A DNA stretch of 64,000 nt. Source: Roseiarcus sp035606915 (GTDB lineage Bacteria; Pseudomonadota; Alphaproteobacteria; Rhizobiales; Beijerinckiaceae). Position 1 is the first letter of the stretch. Every line of letters starts with the position of its first letter. Of the stretch, positions 7,509-15,035 are shown piece after piece. A program made the position numbers and the translations under genes. The notes below the pieces were generated by a model. That model saw only the letters and a list, made by a program, of their open reading frames with translations. It was not told where the DNA came from and searched no databases. The DNA lies in contig DATNDU010000079.1 in the NCBI GenBank assembly GCA_035606915.1, forward strand, positions 1 to 64,000, read 5' to 3'.

Positions 7509-8188
7509 GTCTCGATCCCGACGACGAGGGCCTTGCGGCCGAATATGCGCTGGGCACGCTGGACGCCGCCGAACGCGCCGAGGCCGCGGCGCGCCGCCTG
7601 CGCGAGCCGGAACTGGACGCCGCCATCTCCGCTTGGGAGGCGCGGCTTGCTCCGCTTCTCGAAGCCGCGCCGGAGCGGGCGCCGCCGGCCGGCCTGTTCG
7701 CGCGCATCGAGGCGCGGCTCGACGGCGCCGGCGTCGTCGTCGAATTGCGGGCCCGCCTGCGCCGCTGGCGCGCCACCGCCGCCGGCGCCGGCGCGCTGGC
7801 GGCGGCGCTCGCCGCCGCGCTCGCCTTCTTCGTCGTGGCGCGGCCGACGCCGCCGCATCAGTTCGTCGCCATCCTGCAAAAGAGCCCGGACGCGCCGGCC
7901 TTCGCGATGACCGTCGACATCGACAAGCTGCAGTTCTCGGTGCGCCCGGTGGCGGCGCAGGCGCCGCCGGGCAAGTCCTACGAATTGTGGATCATCGGCC
8001 CCAAGCAGGCGCCGAAGTCGCTCGGCGTTATCGATGCCGCGACCGGCGAGCGCGACCTCGCCGGCGACAAGGCCATCGTGCGCGACGCCATGTACGCCGT
8101 CACCGTCGAGCCGAAGGGCGGCTCGCCGACCGGCAAGCCGTCCAGCGCGCCGGTGTTCTTCGGCAAGCTGGTGGCGGTCGGGCCGTGA
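7505..8188 (+). CDS. RskA-type anti-sigma factor
   Basis: The 227-residue protein begins with a cytoplasmic anti-sigma domain (EGLAAEYALGTLDAAERAEA), the usual start of RskA/ChrR-like proteins. A single membrane helix, Ala-rich, lies near residues 91 to 112, and the extracytoplasmic domain contains GKSYELWIIG and LGVI, characteristic of the RskA C-terminal domain. It would hold the sigma factor at the membrane. The start overlaps the sigma gene by 4 bases and the stop overlaps the following GTPase gene by 4 bases (GTGA), so all three form one coupled operon. Confidence 0.88.
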   Translation: MSLDPDDEGLAAEYALGTLDAAERAEAAARRLREPELDAAISAWEARLAPLLEAAPERAPPAGLFARIEARLDGAGVVVELRARLRRWRATAAGAGALAAALAAALAFFVVARPTPPHQFVAILQKSPDAPAFAMTVDIDKLQFSVRPVAAQAPPGKSYELWIIGPKQAPKSLGVIDAATGERDLAGDKAIVRDAMYAVTVEPKGGSPTGKPSSAPVFFGKLVAVGP

Positions 8189-9183
8189 TCCCGCTTCATC
8201 TCGTCACCGGCTTCCTCGGCGCCGGCAAGACAAGCTTCCTCAACCGCCTGCTCGGCGATGCCGCGTTTGGCAGTACGCTGGTGCTGGTCAACGAGTTCGG
8301 CGAGGCCGCGCTCGACCATCGCCTTTACGAGCGCCTGGACGGCGAGGTCGCGCTGCTCGCCTCGGGGTGCCTGTGCTGCGCCTTGCGCGGCGATTTCGTC
8401 GATGGCCTGCAACGGCTGCTGGCGCGCCGCGACGCCAGCGAACCGACGTTCCAGCGCATCGTCGTCGAGACCTCGGGCCTCGCCGATCCCGGCCCCATCC
8501 TGCATGCGCTGTTCGCCGACGCGACGCTCGCCACACGCCTTCGTCTCTCCAATGTCACGACGCTGGTCGACGCCGTCAACGGCGCCGCCACGCTCGAACG
8601 CCACGGCGAGGCGCGCCGCCAGGTCGGGCTCGCCGACCGCATCGCCATCAGCAAGACCGACCTCGCCCCCACCACAAGCCTGCGCGCGCGGCTCGCCCGC
8701 CTCGCGCCACAGGCGGCGATCTCCGACGCTGGCGAAATCGACGCCGCCGCCTTCCTCGCCGAGATCGCGCGTCCGCTGGTTGCCTACAGCCCGCGCGCCG
8801 CGCATGGCGGCGCCGAGGCGCATGTCTTTCGCTCGGCCGCGCCGATCGCGGCCGCCGCCTTCGCGCGCTTCCTGACGCTGCTCAGCGAGGCCACGGGGCC
8901 GCGGCTGCTGCGCGTCAAGGGCCTGGTGGCGACGGCCGACGATCCCGACCGGCCCTGGCTGATCCAGGGCGCGCAACACGCCTTCGCGCCACCGCTGCGG
9001 TTGCCGGCGTGGCCGCCGGGGGGGCGCGAAACCTCCCTCGTCGTCATCGGCGAGGCGGTGGCGGGCGTAGCGCAAAGGCTGTGGGGCGCGCTGACCGGCG
9101 CCCTCGCGCCGGACGCGCCGGATTGGACGGCGCTCACCGAAAATCCGCTGGCGCCGGGACAGCGGCGCGGGTTGCTCGGCTGA
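8185..9183 (+). CDS. CobW/COG0523-family GTPase
   Basis: The 332-residue protein starts with GTG at 8185. It has a Walker A loop GFLGAGKTS at residues 9 to 17, the metal-binding CxCC motif (GCLCC, C62, C64, C65), a Walker B-like ETSGLADP segment, and a base-recognition motif written SKTD in place of NKxD. The C-terminal CobW domain follows from about 230. The family is made up of metallochaperone GTPases for zinc, cobalt or other metals. The metal cannot be told. It is translationally coupled to an anti-sigma gene, an unusual place for a COG0523 gene, which hints that the sigma regulon is tied to metal or redox state. Confidence 0.88.
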   Translation: MIPLHLVTGFLGAGKTSFLNRLLGDAAFGSTLVLVNEFGEAALDHRLYERLDGEVALLASGCLCCALRGDFVDGLQRLLARRDASEPTFQRIVVETSGLADPGPILHALFADATLATRLRLSNVTTLVDAVNGAATLERHGEARRQVGLADRIAISKTDLAPTTSLRARLARLAPQAAISDAGEIDAAAFLAEIARPLVAYSPRAAHGGAEAHVFRSAAPIAAAAFARFLTLLSEATGPRLLRVKGLVATADDPDRPWLIQGAQHAFAPPLRLPAWPPGGRETSLVVIGEAVAGVAQRLWGALTGALAPDAPDWTALTENPLAPGQRRGLLG

Positions 9184-9320
9184 CTGGCTTATAGCGCGCG
9201 GCGCCAACCGCCGCCGGCCCGAGGCGCCGCAGGTGGACCCGCAACAGGCCTTGCCCGCTGCGATCGGCGCGCTATCGGGCGCCTTCTGCGCGACAATCGG
9301 CTGCGCCCTCTCTGCCGCTC

Positions 9321-9350
9321 AAAAAGCAACGGCCGCCCGGAGGCGGCCGC
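9321..9350 (-). terminator. Rho-independent terminator of rplS
   Basis: Read on the minus strand, a perfect 8-bp GC stem (CGGCCGCC-TCCG-GGCGGCCG) is followed by TTGCTTTTT. It begins 5 bases beyond the rplS stop codon at 9355. This is the clearest intrinsic terminator in the window. Confidence 0.85.
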
Positions 9351-9354
9351 AACC

Positions 9355-9798
9355 TCACTTGGACGCCCCAGCCTTGGCCTGCGCCTGCTTGGCCTTCGCC
9401 TCCTTGGCCGCCGCGATCTTGGCCGGCGAGTTGTCGACGCGCTCGGCGATGCGCGCCGACTTGCCGCGACGATCGCGCAGGTAATAGAGCTTGGCGCGCC
9501 GCACCTTGCCGCGTCGCACGACCTTGATCGAATCGATCATCGGCGAAAACACCGGGAACACGCGCTCGACGCCCTCGCCATAAGAAATCTTGCGCACGGT
9601 GAAGCTCTCGTTGAGGCCGCCGCCGTTGCGGGCGATGCAGACGCCTTCGTAAGCCTGTACGCGGGTACGGTCGCCTTCGGTGACCTTGACATTGACGACA
9701 ACGGTGTCGCCGGGCTGGAAGTCAGGGATTTTGTTGGCATTGGCGCCGAGACGCGCCGCTTCCTCGGCCTCAAGGGTCGCGATAATATCCAATTTCAT
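9355..9798 (-). CDS. rplS: 50S ribosomal protein L19
   Basis: The 147-residue protein carries the L19 core: PGDTVVVNVKVTEGDRTRVQ, YEGVCIARNGGG, ESFTVRKISYGEGVERVFP and KVRRAKLYYLRDRRGKSARI. L19 sits at the 30S-50S interface. ATG at 9798 (MKLDIIATLEAEE) matches the family start; an ATG two codons earlier is an alternative. The Ala/Lys-rich tail of about 25 residues is longer than in E. coli, as is common in this class. The usual trmD-rimM-rpsP neighbours are not adjacent; the gene stands alone with its own terminator. Confidence 0.96.
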   Translation of the reverse strand: MKLDIIATLEAEEAARLGANANKIPDFQPGDTVVVNVKVTEGDRTRVQAYEGVCIARNGGGLNESFTVRKISYGEGVERVFPVFSPMIDSIKVVRRGKVRRAKLYYLRDRRGKSARIAERVDNSPAKIAAAKEAKAKQAQAKAGASK

Positions 9799-10040
9799 CT
9801 CCATGCCGTGACGTCGCGCCGCCGCAACGGCGACCGACGAGCGCTTCGGCGCGCTGTTTTCAGTTGAGCGCGCCCCCATAGCGCAGGCGCGTCGGCGCGT
9901 CCAGCGCGTTCGTGCGCCCCCGCGACGCCGACTGTGGGATGATGCCGATCCAGCTTCGGTCATCCTCCCGGGCGCAGCGAGGAGGCGCGAGTTGCGTCCC
10001 TGGACGGGGGGCGGTCTCGCGGCGAACGAAGTGCGGGCTC

Positions 10041-12446
10041 ATGGCGACGGCGAAACAAACCAGCGTAAAGAACAAAAGCGCTTACACGCTCAGCGGCAAG
10101 CTCGGCGGAACCGGCAGCACCATTTCGTGGACGGGGAGGGTCACCGACAATATTTCCAGCGTCGCCGGCATCCCCTATGGCGGCGACTACACCGCCTATT
10201 TCGGCTGGTTGCAGCCGATGACAAGCCTGTTCGGGGCGACGGCGTCGTGGAACGACCCCGCCCTCATCGCCCTCGGCGGGCCCTATTCGGTGGTCGGGCT
10301 CGGCAGTTCCAGCGGGCAGTTGAACACCACCGCGGTCGATCAGATCGCTTATTCGTTTTCGAGCCCGGTCCCGGCGGGGGCGAGCTTCATGCTGGTCGAT
10401 CCCGGCGCCTCTTATCCCGAATATTCGGGCGTCGAGACCTACAAGGTGACGGCGACCTACAAGAACGCGCCGGTCTCCACCGCCGGCTGGACATTCACCA
10501 TCCTTGGGCCGGGCGCCGCGGCGCCGACTTCCGGCATCTCTATCAACGCCGCCGCGGGAACCATCACGATCTCCTCCTACGCCGGGAGCGCCTGGCCCGA
10601 CAGCATCATCGCCATCACGCCGAACACGCCGGTCTCCAGCATTACGGTGACGGCCAACACCATTCCTTACGATTTCTGGGCGCTCACGCTGCCGCACATC
10701 CCCGAGGCGCTGCTGTTCCGGTCGGTCAATTCGGGGCCGGCGACGGCCGGCGTCTACGCCACTTGGCAAATCAACGGCTCCGCCGTCACCGGCGGCGGGG
10801 CGATCGGCAATCCCGGCTCCGCCTGGACCTATGAGGGCAGCGGCGATTTCCTCGGCGACGGCGGAACCGACCTGCTGTTTCGCAACCAGGACGGATCGCT
10901 CACCTATTGGGCGGTGTCGGGAACCTCGATCTACGGCGTCTACACGCTCGCCAATCCCGGCGCCAAATGGTCGGTCGTCGGCCTCGGCGATTTCAATGAC
11001 GACGGCTCCACCGACATTCTGTTCGAGGACAGCACCGGCGATCTCACGCTCTGCTTCATTCAAGCTTCGAGCGTCGTCGGCGGCGGCGCGATCGGCAATC
11101 CAGGGCCGAACTACACCTTTGTCGGCGAGGCCGACATCAACGGCGACGGCGACGCCGACCTGCTGTTCGAGAGCGCCAGCGGCGTCTACGTCGACTGGAT
11201 GATGCACGGAACCACGGTCTGGACCAGCAACACTCTGGGCGCGGCTCCGGCCGGCGACGTGTTCGTCGGGTTCGGCGATTTCAACGGCGACGGCCGCATG
11301 GACATCCTGTTCGAGAACCCGGCTACCGGCCAGTATGCCGCCTGGATCATGGCCGGCGGCGCCTCGATCGCCACAACGGTGACGCTCGCCGCCCCCGGGA
11401 TCAACGAGAAGCTGGTCTCGATCGGGACCTACACCGTCTCCGATTGCAGCGACCTCATCTTCCAGAACACGCAAACGGATGCGCTCGACGACTATGTCAT
11501 CGCCAACAGCGCGCTGGTCAGCGTCGGTCGGATCGGCAATCCCGGCGCCGCCTACACGGTCGCGACGGCGCCCTATGCGATGCCGCCGCCGCCGACGCCG
11601 ACGATTCTGTTCACCGACGCCAAGGGCGACATCGCGACGTGGAATGTGCGCTTCGGCGCCATCAAGGGCGGCGAGATCTTCTCCAGCCCCGGCGCCGGCT
11701 GGACGGTGCTCGCCACCGGCGATTTCGACGGCACGGGCGAGCCCGACATCCTGTTCGGCAACACCAATGGCAATTTCGCCATCTGGCTGACCAACGGTTC
11801 TAAGGTCACCAGCAGCAGCGTCTTTGGCGGCCCCGGCGGAACGTGGCGGTTCGAGGGGATCGGCGACTTCAACGGCGATGGGCTCGACGACCTCCTATTC
11901 GTCAACGCCTCCGGCGCCTACGCGACCTGGCTCATCGACGGAACGAAAGTCGTCGGCGGCGGCCCGCTCGGCAATCCCGGCGCCAATGATGTTCTCGCTG
12001 GCGTCGCCGACCTCACCGGCGACGGGACGTCGGACCTCATCCTGCTCGATCCCAGCGGCAATTACGAAGTCTGGTTCATCGCCAAGGACGGCTACGCCGG
12101 GTCCGCTGCGATCGGCTCGCCGGGCGCGGGCTGGAGCCTGGTCGGAACCGGCGATTTCAACGGCGATGGCAAGGCCGACCTGCTGTTCGAGAACGCCGCC
12201 GGCAATTTCAAGACCTGGGACATGAACGGCGCCGCGGTGGTCGGCGGCGGCTCTTTCAACGGGCCGGGCGGCAGTTGGACCTATCTCGGCGTCGCCGACC
12301 TAAATGCCAATCTCTCAGCCAGCATCCTGTTCGACAACGCCTCGACCGGCGTACTGGCGGCCTACAACATGAACGACGCCACCGTCGCCTCGGTCTCGTT
12401 GGTGGGAACAGCCGGTTCCGGCTGGACGCCGCGCAACGTCCTCTGA
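10041..12446 (+). CDS. Large FG-GAP/VCBS repeat protein
   Basis: The 801-residue protein has an N-terminal domain of about 215 residues rich in Ser, Thr and Gly, followed by at least ten repeats of about 55 residues. Each repeat has the plan GNPGxxW-x-VGxGDFNGDGxxDLLFxNxxG-xxxxWxM. The Asp-rich loops (GDFNDDGSTD, ADINGDGDAD, GDFNGDGRMD, GDFNGDGKAD) are the calcium-binding DxNxDGxxD motifs of FG-GAP/VCBS beta-propellers. No signal peptide is seen: the protein begins MATAKQTSVKNKSAYTLSG. A secretion route is therefore not evident; type I secretion is possible but no RTX nonapeptides or transporter are near. It is preceded by about 240 bases after the rplS start. Role probably in adhesion or at the cell surface, by inference only. 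Confidence 0.8.
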   Translation: MATAKQTSVKNKSAYTLSGKLGGTGSTISWTGRVTDNISSVAGIPYGGDYTAYFGWLQPMTSLFGATASWNDPALIALGGPYSVVGLGSSSGQLNTTAVDQIAYSFSSPVPAGASFMLVDPGASYPEYSGVETYKVTATYKNAPVSTAGWTFTILGPGAAAPTSGISINAAAGTITISSYAGSAWPDSIIAITPNTPVSSITVTANTIPYDFWALTLPHIPEALLFRSVNSGPATAGVYATWQINGSAVTGGGAIGNPGSAWTYEGSGDFLGDGGTDLLFRNQDGSLTYWAVSGTSIYGVYTLANPGAKWSVVGLGDFNDDGSTDILFEDSTGDLTLCFIQASSVVGGGAIGNPGPNYTFVGEADINGDGDADLLFESASGVYVDWMMHGTTVWTSNTLGAAPAGDVFVGFGDFNGDGRMDILFENPATGQYAAWIMAGGASIATTVTLAAPGINEKLVSIGTYTVSDCSDLIFQNTQTDALDDYVIANSALVSVGRIGNPGAAYTVATAPYAMPPPPTPTILFTDAKGDIATWNVRFGAIKGGEIFSSPGAGWTVLATGDFDGTGEPDILFGNTNGNFAIWLTNGSKVTSSSVFGGPGGTWRFEGIGDFNGDGLDDLLFVNASGAYATWLIDGTKVVGGGPLGNPGANDVLAGVADLTGDGTSDLILLDPSGNYEVWFIAKDGYAGSAAIGSPGAGWSLVGTGDFNGDGKADLLFENAAGNFKTWDMNGAAVVGGGSFNGPGGSWTYLGVADLNANLSASILFDNASTGVLAAYNMNDATVASVSLVGTAGSGWTPRNVL

Positions 12447-12524
12447 ACCGCCTCGACGCCAGCGGCCGTTAGGCTATATCGCCTTTGGGTCCAGGTCTTG
12501 GGCGCAAGCGCGGAGGGGTTGCAA

Positions 12525-13352
12525 GTGTCGGCAGGCGAGGCGCGTCTTCAAGGCTTCCTCGCCGCGCTCGCGGCGCGGCCGCTGGTGATGGGCATCCTCA
12601 ATCTGACGCCGGATTCGTTCTCCGACGGCGGCAAGTTTCAGCAATTCGATGCGGCGCGCGCGCAGGCCAAGGCGCTCGTCGACGGCGGCGCCGACATCCT
12701 CGACGTCGGCGCAGAATCGACGCGGCCCGGCCACACCGCCGTCGCCGCCGACGAGGAATGGCGCCGGCTTGAGCCGGTGCTTCGGCCGCTGGTCGAGGAA
12801 TTCGGGTTGCCGTTCTCCATCGACACCTACAAGGCCGAGACCGCGCGCCGCGCGCTGGCGCTCGGCGTCAGCGTCGTCAACGACGTCTGGGGGCTGCAAC
12901 GCGATCCCCGCATGGCCGAGACGGTGGCGGAGAGCGGCGCCGGGCTCGTCGTCATGCACAACCGCGAGACCGTCGATGCCGGGATCGACATCGTCGACGA
13001 CATGCTGCGCTTCTTCGAGCGCTCGCTGGCGCTCGCCGACCGGGCGGGCGTGGCGCGCGCGCGAATCCTTGTCGATCCCGGCGTCGGCTTCGGCAAGTCG
13101 CGGGCGCAGAATCTACAGGCGCTGAAGGCGGTGGCGCGGCTGAAGCGTGCTTTCGGCCTGCCGGTGCTGATCGGCGTCTCGCGCAAGCGCCTGTTTGGCG
13201 AGCTCCTCGGCGCCGGCGTCGACGACCGGCTGATCGGCACGCTGGCGGCCAATCTGACGACGCTGGCGCGCGGCGCCAATGTGTTTCGCGTGCATGACGC
13301 GGCGGCGCATCGCGCCGCTTTCACGGTGTTCGAGGCGATAGAGAATGCCTGA
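12525..13352 (+). CDS. folP: Dihydropteroate synthase
   Basis: The 275-residue protein joins 4-aminobenzoate to the pterin pyrophosphate. The two family signatures are clear: PLVMGILNLTPDSFSDGGKF near residue 21 and GADILDVGAESTRPG near 58; VNDVWGL and the C-terminal GVSRKRL segment are also present. I place the start at GTG 12525, which has a good GGAGG 8 bases upstream (12512 to 12516); a TTG at 12498 opens the same frame. The gene overlaps folK by 8 bases. The usual intervening folB is missing here. Confidence 0.93.
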   Translation: MSAGEARLQGFLAALAARPLVMGILNLTPDSFSDGGKFQQFDAARAQAKALVDGGADILDVGAESTRPGHTAVAADEEWRRLEPVLRPLVEEFGLPFSIDTYKAETARRALALGVSVVNDVWGLQRDPRMAETVAESGAGLVVMHNRETVDAGIDIVDDMLRFFERSLALADRAGVARARILVDPGVGFGKSRAQNLQALKAVARLKRAFGLPVLIGVSRKRLFGELLGAGVDDRLIGTLAANLTTLARGANVFRVHDAAAHRAAFTVFEAIENA

Positions 13353-13836
13353 GATCGGCCTTGGCCTCGGCGGCAATGTCGGCGATCCCGCCGCGGCCAT
13401 CGGCAGCGCCGTCGCGGCGCTGAAGGCGCGCGGCATTGCGCGGATCGACAAGCTCTCCTCGCTCTATCGCACCACGCCCTGGGGCGGCGTGCCGCAGCCC
13501 GATTACGCCAACGCCTGCGCCGTCGGCCGCACGCAGCTTGCCCCCTTCGCCCTGCTCGACGCCCTCAAGCGGCTGGAGCGCGACCTCGGCCGCGTCGACA
13601 CCGTGCGCTGGGGGCCGCGCGTCATCGACATCGACATCCTCTATTACGGCGACCTCAGCGTGCAAGACGAGCGGCTGGTGATCCCGCATCGCGACCTCAT
13701 GCGGCGCGCCTTCGTGCTGATCCCGCTCGCCGAGATCGCGCCGGACCTCGTCATCGCCGGCCACCGCGTCGCCGACGCGGCGCGCAACCTCGCTGGCGAG
13801 GGGGTGACGCTGTGGGACGCTACCAGCAAACCTTGA
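13345..13836 (+). CDS. folK: 2-amino-4-hydroxy-6-hydroxymethyldihydropteridine pyrophosphokinase
   Basis: The 163-residue protein begins MPEIGLGLGGNVGDP, the HPPK start, and holds the ATP-binding signature RWGPRVIDIDILYYG near residue 90 with the two metal-binding aspartates, plus the VIPHRDLMRRAFVLIPL block. It transfers pyrophosphate from ATP to the pterin just before the folP step. It overlaps folP upstream and, convergently, the last 17 bases of the P450 gene downstream. Confidence 0.95.
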   Translation: MPEIGLGLGGNVGDPAAAIGSAVAALKARGIARIDKLSSLYRTTPWGGVPQPDYANACAVGRTQLAPFALLDALKRLERDLGRVDTVRWGPRVIDIDILYYGDLSVQDERLVIPHRDLMRRAFVLIPLAEIAPDLVIAGHRVADAARNLAGEGVTLWDATSKP

Positions 13837-15019
13837 GCGCCGTCAGCCCGTGGAAATGATAGGCGTCGCGGTAGCTCGGCGGCTCCGCGAGCTCTAGCCC
13901 CGGCAGGCGACGAAACAACACCTCAAGGGCGATGCGCATCTCGCGCCGCGCCAGCGGCGCGCCGACGCAGAAATGGATGCCGGCGCCGAAGGCGACATGC
14001 GGGTTCGGTGCGCGGGCGAGATCGAGCCGGCCCGGATCGGCGAACACGGCGGGGTCGCGGTTGGCGGCGCCGAGCAGGAGGCCGACGCGCTCGCCCTTGC
14101 GCAGCCGCACGCCTTCGATCTCGACATCCCGGAGCGCGTAGCGGGTGAACATGTGCAGCGGCGAATCGAAGCGCAGCAACTCTTCGACGGCGCCCTCGGA
14201 GCCGCCGAAGCGCGCGCCGCCTTCGAGCAGCGCCTTGACGGCGTTGCCGAGGGCGTGAACCGTCGCCTCGTGGCCGGCGTTGAGCAGCAGGATCACCGTG
14301 CTGACCAGTTCATCCTCGCTGAGCCGGCCTTGCTCGCTCTCGGCGGCGATCAATTCGCAGATGAGATCGTCGCGTCGCTCGCGTCGGCGCTCGCGGACGA
14401 GGTCGCGCACGTAAGCCGCGAATTCCCGCGCCGCCGCGGCCGCTTCGTCTTCGTCGGCGCGCGTCGGGGCGAACCGATACATCGCCACCATCTTGTGCGA
14501 CCAATCGAGCAGCCGCGCCGCATCCTCGGCCGGCGCGCCGATCAGCGCCGCGATGACGCCGACCGGCAGCGGCGTCGCCAAGCCGGCGATGAGATCGTCG
14601 CCCGGCGCGAGCCGGTCAACAAGCCGCTCGGCCAACGCGGCGATGGCGGGGGCGAGCCGCTCGACCTGGCGCGAGACGAAGGCGCGATTGACGAGGGCGC
14701 GCAGGCGCGTGTGCTCGGGCGGCTCCAGTTCCAGCAGCGAATGGCGCTCGATGGCGTCGAAATCGGCGAGATGGCCGGGGCGCGGCCGCCATCCGAGTTC
14801 CTGGCGCGTCGCCACATGCAGGATCTGGCGGCCGAAGCGCTTGTCGCGCAGCAGCGCCGACACCGCCGCATGGCCAAAAAAGCACCAGAAGCCGTAATCC
14901 TCCCAGAACACAGGGCCGGGGGCGGCATGTAGCCGCGCATAGGCGGCATAGGGGTCGGCGAAGAAGGCGGGATCGCGGGGGTCGAGCGCCAGGCGGCGAT
15001 GTCGTGGATCGAAGCGCAT
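13820..15019 (-). CDS. Cytochrome P450
   Basis: The 399-residue protein is a soluble class I bacterial P450. The haem-binding loop is FGAGIHFCVGAPLARREMR with the ligand C351; the I-helix reads LLNAGHEATVH; the ExxR pair lies in the K-helix segment VEELLRFDSPLH. RHRRLALDPRDPAFFADPYA at the N-terminus has no membrane anchor. Ferredoxin and ferredoxin reductase genes are not adjacent, so electrons must come from elsewhere. The gene starts 16 bases after the PrsW-TPR gene on the same strand and thus seems to be the last gene of the Rrf2 operon. The substrate is unknown. Confidence 0.92.
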   Translation of the reverse strand: MRFDPRHRRLALDPRDPAFFADPYAAYARLHAAPGPVFWEDYGFWCFFGHAAVSALLRDKRFGRQILHVATRQELGWRPRPGHLADFDAIERHSLLELEPPEHTRLRALVNRAFVSRQVERLAPAIAALAERLVDRLAPGDDLIAGLATPLPVGVIAALIGAPAEDAARLLDWSHKMVAMYRFAPTRADEDEAAAAAREFAAYVRDLVRERRRERRDDLICELIAAESEQGRLSEDELVSTVILLLNAGHEATVHALGNAVKALLEGGARFGGSEGAVEELLRFDSPLHMFTRYALRDVEIEGVRLRKGERVGLLLGAANRDPAVFADPGRLDLARAPNPHVAFGAGIHFCVGAPLARREMRIALEVLFRRLPGLELAEPPSYRDAYHFHGLTALKVCW

Positions 15020-15035
15020 GCGGGGATGCCTATGC

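Noticed and set aside
9233..9484. Plus-strand ORF with hydrophobic helices opposite rplS
   Set aside because: It lies over the rplS terminator and coding end, and its C-terminal half is antisense to rplS; treated as a shadow.
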